From an uncultured Collinsella sp. (GTDB lineage Bacteria; Actinomycetota; Coriobacteriia; Coriobacteriales; Coriobacteriaceae): 12,936 bases of DNA. The stretch lies in the NCBI GenBank assembly GCA_958346165.1, contig CATVQO010000030.1:1-12936 (forward strand), in the 5' to 3' direction. The position numbers and the translations under genes were made by a program. Under the pieces are notes generated by a model. It searched no databases, was not told where the DNA came from, and was given only the letters and a program-made list of their open reading frames with translations. Position 1 is the stretch's first letter. The number at the start of each line of letters is the position of its first letter. Below, in pieces: positions 1 through 9,242 of the stretch.

Positions 1-9
1 ATGCATGAC

Positions 10-3030
<3,021 letters not shown>

Positions 3031-3051
3031 TCATCATCGTAGTGATTCTTG

Positions 3052-3065
3052 TGCAACCGGTTGTC
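3052..3065. promoter_or_regulatory. LacI-family operator, gene-proximal copy
   Basis: TGCAACCGGTTGTC contains the perfect palindrome CAACCGGTTG, with the central CG typical of LacI-family operators. It covers the predicted start point of the beta-galactosidase gene. The divergent regulator at 3395-4411 is the obvious binder (inference). Confidence 0.75.
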
Positions 3066-3068
3066 CTT

Positions 3069-3098
3069 ATCTTACGGGCGATGCAAAATACTGTGCAA
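3069..3098 (-). promoter_or_regulatory. Predicted promoter of the beta-galactosidase gene
   Basis: Read on the minus strand, TTGCAC (3093-3098) and TAAGAT (3069-3074) are separated by 18 bp and resemble sigma-70-type -35 and -10 boxes. The start point would fall near 3062, giving a leader of about 44 nt. The -35 box lies inside the middle operator and the start point lies inside the proximal operator, which fits direct repression. This is a motif match only. Confidence 0.6.
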
Positions 3099-3107
3099 CC
3101 GGTTGTC
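3094..3107. promoter_or_regulatory. LacI-family operator, middle copy
   Basis: This is identical over 14 bp to the proximal copy and centred 42 bp from it, about four helical turns, so both sites face the same side of the DNA. It overlaps the predicted -35 box. Confidence 0.75.
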
Positions 3108-3138
3108 CGCTGAACGGTCGATTTGGCCGGGTTAACGG

Positions 3139-3152
3139 TGCAACCGGTTGTA
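3139..3152. promoter_or_regulatory. LacI-family operator, distal copy
   Basis: TGCAACCGGTTGTA matches the other two copies at 13 of 14 positions and is centred 45 bp from the middle copy. It lies upstream of the predicted promoter, where it could support looping or cooperative binding by a regulator tetramer. Confidence 0.7.
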
Positions 3153-3394
3153 CAATCGCAACACTTATGTCACCCTGAGTATCGGAACTCAGCACAAGAC
3201 ATCGTTCTTAAGCTCGTAGGCAACCTCCACGCCCGCTGATATCTCACCCACACGAGACGTATTCGATTTCGGCTTGGTTGCAAAACGACACCGGTCACCG
3301 GATATCATGAACGCTGTTCAGGCGCACTATAGTAAGCTGTATCCGCACTAGCCCGTATCAGTGACAACATCGACCGCATTTTCCAGGAGACGCC
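3153..3394. promoter_or_regulatory. Upstream region of the LacI-family regulator gene
   Basis: This is the rest of the divergent region. It holds a CTGAGT/ACTCAG inverted repeat (3175-3180 and 3187-3192), an operator-like half-site GGTTGCAA (3276-3283), and a -10-like TATAGT (3328-3333) without a good -35. The half-site is a possible but weak autoregulatory element. No small gene is visible. Confidence 0.4.
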
Positions 3395-4411
3395 ATGACA
3401 CAACCAGTTCGCACCGCACCTACGCTTGCCGAGGTTGCCGCAGCTGCCGGCGTGTCGCGCTCCACGGCATCGCGCGCCCTCAACGATTCGCCCCGCATTA
3501 GCGAGGAAACCAAAAAGCGCGTCCGCGCGGCGGCCAAGGAAGTCAATTTTGTCCCCAACGCTCGTGGCCGAGCGCTCGCTGTCGGGCGCACGGAAATCAT
3601 CGCCGTGCTCGTGACCGAGCCTCTGAGTGAACTCTTCAGCGACCCCACCTATAGCGAGTTTTTGAGCGGCATTACCGAGGAACTGTCGGAGTCGTCCTAT
3701 CTGCCCGTTATCTTGCAGGCGTCTTCTACGCATGAGCGCAACCGCGCACGCGAGCACTTTGAGCGCCGCTCGTTCGACGCCGTGATCGACGTCTCTCCCT
3801 ACAAAGGCAGCGAGCTGCTCGAGGTGCTGCGCGAGCTGGGCGTACCCACCGTGTTGTGCGGCCAGCTCGAGGGCCACCCCTATCGCGATGTGTTCTCGAC
3901 GGTCTACTCTGACGACGAAGAGGGCGGACGCTTTGCGGCACTCGCCATGAAGGGGCGCGGCCGCAAAGATATCGTCGCCGTGTTGGGACCGCAAGACAAC
4001 CCCGCTGTTGTCGACCGCCTGCGCGGCTACCGCGCCGTCTTGGGCGAAGACCTCCCAGACGCAAACGTTATCTATACCGGCTGGAACAGCGGAGACGGCT
4101 ATCAGGCCATGCACCAGATTCTCGCGCGCGAGATCGCTTTCGATGGCGTGCTCTGCGGGTCGGACCGTATCGCGGCTGGCGTCATCACCGCACTCAACGA
4201 GGCAGGCCTATCCGTTCCGGCGGACGTTTCTGTCGTCGGCTTCGACGATCACGAGATTGCGACGCGCTGCGTCCCCGCGCTCACGACCGTCCGCCAGCCC
4301 CTGCGCGAAGAAGGCCACATGGCCGCCAACATTGCGCTCGACATGATCAAGGGTGCCGAGCCCACCACCTCCGTGATGCACATGCAGCTGATCCAGAGAG
4401 ACTCGCTATAA
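3395..4411 (+). CDS. LacI-family transcriptional regulator
   Basis: The 338-aa product has the standard LacI layout. An N-terminal helix-turn-helix (about 10-30, with the recognition helix around R-S-T-A-S-R-A-L-N) is followed by a hinge near 55-66, where R-A-L-A supplies the leucine that normally inserts at the operator's central CG step. A periplasmic-binding-protein-like effector and dimer domain runs from about 68 to the end; V-S-V-V-G-F-D-D-H-E (278-287) is a family hallmark. AGGAG at 3385-3389, 5 nt before the ATG, supports the start. The gene is divergent from the beta-galactosidase gene, and the shared region has three palindromes of the type this family binds, so it most likely represses that gene until a galactoside-derived inducer appears. 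The inducer cannot be read from the sequence. A hairpin follows the stop codon at once. Confidence 0.93.
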   Translation: MTQPVRTAPTLAEVAAAAGVSRSTASRALNDSPRISEETKKRVRAAAKEVNFVPNARGRALAVGRTEIIAVLVTEPLSELFSDPTYSEFLSGITEELSESSYLPVILQASSTHERNRAREHFERRSFDAVIDVSPYKGSELLEVLRELGVPTVLCGQLEGHPYRDVFSTVYSDDEEGGRFAALAMKGRGRKDIVAVLGPQDNPAVVDRLRGYRAVLGEDLPDANVIYTGWNSGDGYQAMHQILAREIAFDGVLCGSDRIAAGVITALNEAGLSVPADVSVVGFDDHEIATRCVPALTTVRQPLREEGHMAANIALDMIKGAEPTTSVMHMQLIQRDSL

Positions 4412-4412
4412 G

Positions 4413-4466
4413 AAACTGGGGCAGGCTTTTCGCCAGACAGTTGTTGCGGAAAGACTGCCCCGTTTT
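4413..4466 (+). terminator. Terminator-like hairpin 1 after the regulator gene
   Basis: Arms 4413-4433 and 4446-4466 pair over about 21 positions with two mismatches and two wobbles, around a 12-nt loop. The right arm ends in TTTT. It begins two bases after the LacI-family stop codon, so it is probably that gene's terminator. It is also the first of three related, evenly spaced hairpins. Confidence 0.65.
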
Positions 4467-4478
4467 GAGCGCTCGTTC

Positions 4479-4531
4479 TGGGGCACAGTTTCCGTTAGAC
4501 AGCTCAACCGGAAACTGTGCCCCATTATTTT
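4479..4531 (+). terminator. Perfect 16-bp hairpin 2 with T-rich tail
   Basis: Arms 4479-4494 and 4509-4524 are perfect reverse complements over 16 bp with a 14-nt loop. TTATTTT follows, so this can serve as a backup intrinsic terminator for the regulator gene. Its loop shares AGACAG with hairpin 1. Confidence 0.7.
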
Positions 4532-4659
4532 ACCGAATTCTGGGACGCGCTTTCCCAGAGGACCCCCCTTTGGGAAAGCGCGACCCGTTCTGGACGCAAA
4601 TTCCGAAACGCAGTTTCCGCGACGCCTGGTCATCCCATGCCCTCGCAATCTCGGCGCAT

Positions 4660-4693
4660 AAAAAACGAGGGAAGGCACGCGTCCTTCCCTCGT
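4660..4693 (-). terminator. Rho-independent terminator of aspS
   Basis: ACGAGGGAAGG (4665-4675) and CCTTCCCTCGT (4683-4693) form a perfect 11-bp stem with a 7-nt loop. Read on the minus strand it is followed directly by six T residues (4660-4665 on the plus strand is all A). It lies 25 bp past the aspS stop codon. Confidence 0.88.
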
Positions 4694-4717
4694 TGCGGGC
4701 AATATGTAGCCACTCGC

Positions 4718-6505
4718 CTACATCAGGCGCAGGCTGACGTCCTTGAGCTGGGCGCCGGAAACGGCACTCGGGGCGCCCGACATGAGGTCGGAGCCGCTGG
4801 CCGTCTTGGGGAACGCCATGACGTCGCGGATGGAGTCGGAACCGGTGAGCAGCATGCACACGCGGTCCAGGCCCAGAGCGAAACCGCCCATCGGGGGCGC
4901 ACCAAACTTGAGGGCCTCCATGAGGAAGCCGAACTGAGACTCGGCGCGCTCCTCGGTAAAGCCCAGGAGCTTGAGCATGGACATCTGCATCTCGGCGTTG
5001 TGGATACGCATACCGCCACCGCCGGCCTCAAAGCCGTCCATGACAAAGTCGTAGGTGCACGAACCGGCTGCCAGGGGATCGGCCTCGATCTTGGCGATGT
5101 CGGTCTCGGTCGGCAGGGTAAAGGGCTGGTGCTCGGCAGCATAGGCCTTGCGGTCCTCGTCCCAATGGAACAGCGGGAAATTGACGACCCACAGGAAGTC
5201 GTGGCCCTCGCGCTTGATCTCGAGGGCGTTGGCCATGTGCGAACGCATGCCGCCCAGGATCTCGTCGGAGAGCAGGCGCGGGCCGGCAGCGAACATCACA
5301 AGGTCGCCGGGCTCGACGTCCATGCGCTCGCGCAGAGCGGCCATCTCCTCGTCCGAGAAGAACTTGACGATGGGGCTGTTGATGGAGCCGTCCTCGCGGA
5401 AGGCGATCCAGGCCAGGCCCTTGGCGCCAAACGTGGAGGCCACGCCGGCGAGCTTATCGATCTTGGCACGTGCCCAGGCACCGGCGCCCTTGGCGTTAAT
5501 GGCCTTGACGACAGAACCCTCCTCGTTTGCGGCAGTCGCAAAGACCTTGAACTTGGAGTTGGCAAAGATGTCGGTCAGGTCGACCAGGTGCATGCCATAG
5601 CGGGTATCGGGCTTGTCGGAGCCATAGGCGTCCATGGCATCCCAGTAGTTCATGCGACGCAGCGGCGTGGGCATCTCGACACCCATGCGACCGAAGGCAT
5701 CGGCAAGAACCTCTTCGAGCGCGCTCATGACATCGTTCTGGTCCACGAAGGACATCTCGATATCGACCTGGGTGAACTCGGGCTGACGGTCGGCACGCAG
5801 GTCCTCGTCGCGGAAGCACTTGGCAACCTGGTAGTAGCGCTCAACGCCACCGACCATGAGCAGCTGCTTCAGAAGCTGCGGGGACTGCGGCAGGGCGTAG
5901 AAGTTGCCCGGCTGGATGCGGCTGGGGACGATGAAGTCGCGGGCGCCCTCGGGCGTAGACTTGAACAGGGAGGGCGTCTCGACCTCCATGAACTCACGGT
6001 TGTGCAGCGCCTCGCGAATGGCAAAGGTAAAGTCGGAGCGCAGCTTGAGGTTGGCCATCATCTCGGGACGGCGGAGGTCCAAATAGCGATAGCGCAGACG
6101 GGTGTCCTCGCTGGTCTCGATGCCGTCCTCGATCTGGAACGGCGGGGTGACGGAAGTGTTGAGCACCTCGGCGTGGTCGGTCAGGACCTCGATCTCGCCG
6201 GTCGCGAGCTTGGCGTTGGTGGTCTCCTCACCACGGGAGCGCACGACGCCGTGGATCTTGATGGGCCACTCGGGACGCATGGTCTCGGCGATCTTAAAGG
6301 CGTCGCCGTCGGAGTGCTCGGGGTCGAAGGTGAGCTGCGTGATGCCCTCGCGGTCGCGAAGATCGCAGAAGATAAGGCCGCCGTGGTCGCGGCGACGGCT
6401 CACCCAACCGGTGAGGGTGACCTCTTCGCCCACGTTCTCGCGGCGAAGCTCGCCGCAGGTACGGGTGTGCATGGAATGCTCGTCGATGGGACGGGTCTGG
6501 CTCAT
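4718..6505 (-). CDS. aspS: Aspartate--tRNA ligase
   Basis: The 595-aa product attaches aspartate to tRNA(Asp) in the cytoplasm and has the usual bacterial AspRS length (about 590 aa). An N-terminal OB-fold anticodon-binding domain (about 15-115) comes first. The class II catalytic core carries motif 1 around 170-190, motif 2 at 231-253 (F-R-D-E-D-L-R-A-D-R-Q-P-E-F-T-Q) and motif 3 at 540-567 (G-L-D-R). The bacterial insertion (GAD) domain lies between motifs 2 and 3, roughly 300-430. A strong AAAGGAGGA site (6514-6522) sets the ATG. Residue 41 (R-R-R-D-H-G-G) is histidine, as in enzymes that also charge tRNA(Asn), but the second position used to tell the two types apart is glutamate, so specificity is open. 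The gene stands alone, with a leader of hairpins and a clear terminator. Confidence 0.97.
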   Translation of the reverse strand: MSQTRPIDEHSMHTRTCGELRRENVGEEVTLTGWVSRRRDHGGLIFCDLRDREGITQLTFDPEHSDGDAFKIAETMRPEWPIKIHGVVRSRGEETTNAKLATGEIEVLTDHAEVLNTSVTPPFQIEDGIETSEDTRLRYRYLDLRRPEMMANLKLRSDFTFAIREALHNREFMEVETPSLFKSTPEGARDFIVPSRIQPGNFYALPQSPQLLKQLLMVGGVERYYQVAKCFRDEDLRADRQPEFTQVDIEMSFVDQNDVMSALEEVLADAFGRMGVEMPTPLRRMNYWDAMDAYGSDKPDTRYGMHLVDLTDIFANSKFKVFATAANEEGSVVKAINAKGAGAWARAKIDKLAGVASTFGAKGLAWIAFREDGSINSPIVKFFSDEEMAALRERMDVEPGDLVMFAAGPRLLSDEILGGMRSHMANALEIKREGHDFLWVVNFPLFHWDEDRKAYAAEHQPFTLPTETDIAKIEADPLAAGSCTYDFVMDGFEAGGGGMRIHNAEMQMSMLKLLGFTEERAESQFGFLMEALKFGAPPMGGFALGLDRVCMLLTGSDSIRDVMAFPKTASGSDLMSGAPSAVSGAQLKDVSLRLM

Positions 6506-6526
6506 ACCAGTGATCCTCCTTTATGG

Positions 6527-6600
6527 ATCTGTGCCGCCCCGTGTCGTTCCGGGCGGCGTCGTACAGATTTGCCCAGCCTGCGTAAACCGCGCAGCCGGGC
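6527..6600 (-). promoter_or_regulatory. Structured leader of aspS (two hairpins)
   Basis: On the minus strand, hairpin A (6571-6600) has an 11-bp stem with one bulge, and hairpin B pairs 6527-6539 with 6551-6568 over 13 bp with a 5-nt bulge. Hairpin B ends five bases before the ribosome site. A TAAGAT -10-like box (6611-6616) just upstream would start the transcript near 6604. The pairing is read directly; a regulatory role is inferred. I saw no T-box signature. Confidence 0.45.
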
Positions 6601-6761
6601 ATGGCGTTCTATCTTATCGCACCCGCGTCGATGTGCCGCGAAAAAGTAGCTCTTGCCCAAAGACTTGACGGAGACGAAACAATTGACGCGGCCTGGCCGT
6701 CGCCCAAGCGCGCGGCGTGCGACAATGTGCCCCAATACAACCGCACTCGGAAAGGCCCGTC

Positions 6762-7397
6762 ATGACCGCACGCCTCATCGTTATGGATATCGACTCCACG
6801 CTCATCAACCAGGAGGTCATCGACCTGTTGGGCGAGGAGGCCGGCGTGGGCGAGCAGGTAGCGCAGATCACCGAGCGCGCCATGCGCGGCGAGCTCGACT
6901 TTAAGCAGGCGCTCGAGGAACGCGTGGGGCTGCTTGCCGGCTTGGATGAGAGCGTATTCGAGCGCACCTTTGAGCGCGTGACGTTTACCCCCGGCGCGCT
7001 GGAGCTTGTGCGCTCGGCACACAGCAAGGGCTGGAAGGTCGGCGTGGTAAGCGGCGGCTTTCACGAGGTCGCCGACAAGATCGTGGCCGCCGCGGGCATC
7101 GACTTTTGCCTCGCTAACCGCCTGGAGGTCGTGGACGGCAAGCTCACCGGTAAGCTGGCGGCAGACATCGTGACCAAGGAGTCCAAGCTCATCCAGCTGC
7201 TGGATTGGGCGGTTGAGTGCGGTGTCGACATGGCCCACACCGTCGCGATCGGCGACGGCGCCAACGACATCCCCATGATTCAGGCCGCGGGCACGGGCAT
7301 CGCGTTTTGCGCCAAGCCCAAGACGCGCGAGGCCGCCCCGTTTGCCATCGACGAGCGCAACCTGATGCTCGCCATGGACATCATCCTGCGCGACTAG
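6762..7397 (+). CDS. serB: Phosphoserine phosphatase (HAD family)
   Basis: The 211-aa product should remove phosphate from O-phosphoserine, the last step of serine synthesis, in the cytoplasm. It shows all HAD motifs of SerB: D-I-D-S-T at 9-13 (D9 nucleophile, D11 acid/base), S-G-G at 97-99, the motif III lysine near 142 (E-S-K-L), and G-D-G-A-N-D at 164-169. It is the short form, without the N-terminal regulatory extension of the E. coli enzyme. I chose the ATG at 6762, preceded by GAAAGG; a GTG 45 bases upstream would add 15 residues with no family counterpart. The gene is divergent from aspS and is followed by the larB promoter region. Other HAD small-molecule phosphatases cannot be fully excluded, but the D-I-D-S-T start and E-V-I-D-L run favour SerB. 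Confidence 0.9.
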   Translation: MTARLIVMDIDSTLINQEVIDLLGEEAGVGEQVAQITERAMRGELDFKQALEERVGLLAGLDESVFERTFERVTFTPGALELVRSAHSKGWKVGVVSGGFHEVADKIVAAAGIDFCLANRLEVVDGKLTGKLAADIVTKESKLIQLLDWAVECGVDMAHTVAIGDGANDIPMIQAAGTGIAFCAKPKTREAAPFAIDERNLMLAMDIILRD

Positions 7398-7433
7398 CCG
7401 ATCCGTCTAACAATTGAATCAGTCTGTCCTATA

Positions 7434-7467
7434 GTTTCCGAACAATTTTGTCTTAGTGTTCGGAAAC
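7434..7467. promoter_or_regulatory. 11-bp dyad upstream of larB, candidate operator
   Basis: GTTTCCGAACA (7434-7444) and TGTTCGGAAAC (7457-7467) are perfect inverted repeats separated by 12 bp. No T run follows, so it is a poor terminator for serB. The right arm overlaps the position expected for the larB -35 element, and the dyad centre is about 44 bp before the predicted start point. A regulator site for the lar unit is the best reading, and the TetR protein encoded at the end of that unit is one candidate. Confidence 0.55.
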
Positions 7468-7479
7468 ATACCCTTTGAG

Positions 7480-7488
7480 TGCTAGACT
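7480..7488 (+). promoter_or_regulatory. Predicted extended -10 of the larB promoter
   Basis: TGC-TAGACT (TG at 7480-7481, TAGACT at 7483-7488) looks like an extended -10 box. The -35 position is weak, as is common for extended -10 or activator-dependent promoters. Transcription would begin near 7495, leaving a leader of about 17 nt before larB. Confidence 0.45.
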
Positions 7489-7511
7489 TTGCGCCGTCGA
7501 AGGGAACATAT

Positions 7512-8294
7512 ATGGATAAGCGAGATCTTGAGCAGTTGCTGAGCGATGTTGCCGGCGGAGCAGTCGCCCCGGCAGACGCCCTCACGCGCATCCAGACGGC
7601 GCCAACCGCCGATCTGGGTTTTGCGCAGCTCGATCTTTCGCGCGGGGTGCGCCAGGGAGCCGGCGAGGTTGTCTACGGTGCCGGTAAAACCGCCGAGCAG
7701 ATTGCCGCCATTATCAAAGCACTGCGCGATGCCGGTCAGGAGCGCATCCTGGTCACGCGCCTGGATGCCAAAAAGGCAGCCCGCACCTCGGAGCTCCTCG
7801 ACAACGACATCGACCTGGGATATGTCCCGGACGCGCAGCTCGCCCTCGTGGGCGGCAAGCCCTCCCCCACCGGCAACGGACGCATCGTCGTCGCCTGCGC
7901 CGGCACGAGCGACTTGCCCGTCGCCGAAGAAGCCGCGTTGACGGCCGAGTTCTATGGCAACGAGGTCGACCGCCTCTACGACGTAGGCGTCGCCGGCCTG
8001 CACCGTCTGCTCGCGCATGCCGAGGAACTTGCCCAGGCACAGGTGGTCATCGCCATCGCCGGCATGGAAGGCGCGCTGGCGAGCGTTGTCGGCGGCCTGG
8101 CGAGCTGTCCGGTCATCGCCGTTCCCACCAGCGTGGGCTACGGCGCGAGCTTTGGTGGCGTAGCCGCGCTGCTCGCCATGCTCAACTCCTGCGCCAGCGG
8201 CGTTTCGGTCGTCAATATCGACAACGGCTTTGGTGCCGCCTACCAGGCAAGTCTTATCAATCATCTGGGCGCCGGCACACCTCGCGCCCGTTAA
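7512..8294 (+). CDS. larB: LarB, pyridinium-3,5-biscarboxylic acid mononucleotide synthase
   Basis: The 260-aa product catalyses the first step of nickel-pincer cofactor synthesis: it carboxylates nicotinic acid adenine dinucleotide with CO2 and splits off AMP. The N-terminal part carries R-G-V-R-Q-G-A-G-E-V-V-Y-G (44-56). The C-terminal part is a PurE-like carboxylase fold with A-G-T-S-D-L-P-V-A-E-E (130-140), D-V-G-V-A-G-L-H-R (157-165), A-G-M-E-G-A-L (183-189) and P-T-S-V-G-Y-G (205-211). C227 in M-L-N-S-C-A-S-G lies where the family has its covalent cysteine. The ATG at 7512 follows GAAGGG with normal spacing; a GTG at 7479 lies inside the predicted promoter and is unlikely. It leads a tight unit with larC (10-nt gap) and a TetR gene. 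Confidence 0.93.
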   Translation: MDKRDLEQLLSDVAGGAVAPADALTRIQTAPTADLGFAQLDLSRGVRQGAGEVVYGAGKTAEQIAAIIKALRDAGQERILVTRLDAKKAARTSELLDNDIDLGYVPDAQLALVGGKPSPTGNGRIVVACAGTSDLPVAEEAALTAEFYGNEVDRLYDVGVAGLHRLLAHAEELAQAQVVIAIAGMEGALASVVGGLASCPVIAVPTSVGYGASFGGVAALLAMLNSCASGVSVVNIDNGFGAAYQASLINHLGAGTPRAR

Positions 8295-8304
8295 GGAGCA
8301 TTTC

Positions 8305-9240
8305 ATGTCTAACCATCAGCACACGCTTATCATCGACGGCACCTCGGGCATCAGCGGCGATATGACCGTCGCGGCCCTGCTCGACCTGGGCGCCAGCGAG
8401 GAACACCTGCGCGAACAGCTCGCCACGCTGCCGGTCGACGGCTTTGAGATTGCCGTTACGCGCGTAAACAAGCATGGCATCGACGCCTGCGACTTTGACG
8501 TTCAGCTGGCAGAGGAGCTCGAGAACCACGACCACGATATGGCCTGGCTCTACGGCAACGAAACAGCTGTCGAGCACACGCACGAGCACGAGCACGGGCA
8601 TGAGCATGAGCATGAGCATCATGATCATGGCGGGCACGAACACGAGCACTGCCATGAGCACGACCATGAGGGCCACGCCCATGAGCACGAAGATCATCAC
8701 CACACCCACCACCATCACCACCGTTCTTTGGCGGATGTCGCCGCCATCATCGATGGCTCGCAGTTAAGCGATGGCGCCAAGCGCCGCGCGCTCGCCATCT
8801 TTACCGCGCTCGCCGCCGCCGAGGCCAAGGCCCACGGCAAAACGCCCGAGACCGTCATGTTCCACGAGGTAGGCGCCATCGACTCCATCGTCGACATCTG
8901 CTCGGTCGCCATCTGTCTCGATGACCTGGGTATCGAGGACATTGTCGTCGAGTCGCTCTCCGAGGGTCACGGCACCATCCACTGTGCCCACGGCCTTATG
9001 CCCATCCCGGTGCCCGCCGTCGTCAACCTATGCCAGGCAGGCAATATCGCCCTCACGCCCGCACCGGTCGCCGGCGAGCTCGTGACGCCCACGGGCGTCG
9101 CCATCGTCGCCGCACTGCGCACGTCCGAGCACCTACCGGCCCGCTACCGCATCGAGGCCGTCGGCTACGGCGCCGGTAAGCGCCCCTACGAGGGTTGCTC
9201 CGGCACGCTCCGTTGTCTGCTCGTTCACGTGGATGCATAG
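8305..9240 (+). CDS. larC: LarC nickel-insertion protein, LarC1 part only, His-rich
   Basis: LarC inserts nickel into the pincer cofactor precursor in a CTP-dependent step. The 311-aa product has the N-terminal (LarC1) motifs: D-G-T-S-G-I-S-G-D-M (11-20), F-H-E-V-G-A-I-D-S-I-V-D-I (186-198), H-G-L-M-P-I-P-V-P-A-V (229-239) and E-L-V-T-P-T-G (258-264). Residues 91-139 hold 27 histidines alternating with Glu, Asp and Gly, a likely nickel store or relay. The protein stops soon after the G-Y-G-A-G-K-R motif (287-292). Full-length relatives of about 400 aa continue with a LarC2 domain, which binds the nucleotide in the L. plantarum protein; that domain is absent and no other frame downstream encodes it. 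AAGGAG overlaps the larB stop codon and sets the ATG. The next gene starts 2 nt after the stop. Confidence 0.9.
   Translation: MSNHQHTLIIDGTSGISGDMTVAALLDLGASEEHLREQLATLPVDGFEIAVTRVNKHGIDACDFDVQLAEELENHDHDMAWLYGNETAVEHTHEHEHGHEHEHEHHDHGGHEHEHCHEHDHEGHAHEHEDHHHTHHHHHRSLADVAAIIDGSQLSDGAKRRALAIFTALAAAEAKAHGKTPETVMFHEVGAIDSIVDICSVAICLDDLGIEDIVVESLSEGHGTIHCAHGLMPIPVPAVVNLCQAGNIALTPAPVAGELVTPTGVAIVAALRTSEHLPARYRIEAVGYGAGKRPYEGCSGTLRCLLVHVDA
8572..8724 (+). repeat. CAYGAG-type hexanucleotide repeat coding the His-rich tract
   Basis: The stretch is built of degenerate CAT/CAC-GAG units, with runs such as three successive ATGAGC steps near 8600-8620, and ends in a CAC/CAT run. Such low-complexity DNA is prone to slippage, so tract length may vary between strains in multiples of three. 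Confidence 0.7.
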
Positions 9241-9242
9241 CC

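Larger units (their letters stand above)
4413..4620. repeat. Array of three related hairpins, about 62-nt period
   Basis: Three hairpins are centred at 4439.5, 4501.5 and 4564. Their left arms share CTGGG(G/A)C followed by a TTTC core, and the right arms share GGAAA. The third (4542-4557 with 4571-4586) pairs at 15 of 16 positions. Bases in the middle of the stem differ between units but change on both arms together (CACAG with CTGTG, CGCGC with GCGCG). A fourth, broken unit may start at TTCTGG (4588). The spacing and shared arms suggest duplication of one palindromic unit. No gene is seen in this stretch. Confidence 0.6.

Noticed and set aside
4413..4620. Hairpin array as a CRISPR
   Set aside because: The units are palindromes with divergent arms, not identical repeats separated by unique spacers, and no cas gene is present.
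4517..6649. A 710-codon open frame on the plus strand, opposite aspS
   Set aside because: It runs through the aspS terminator and the antisense of AspRS. Its start lies in the hairpin array and the product resembles no family.
7434..7467. The larB-upstream dyad as the serB terminator
   Set aside because: It has a 12-nt loop, only moderate GC content and no T run after the stem. A control site fits better, although partial termination cannot be ruled out.
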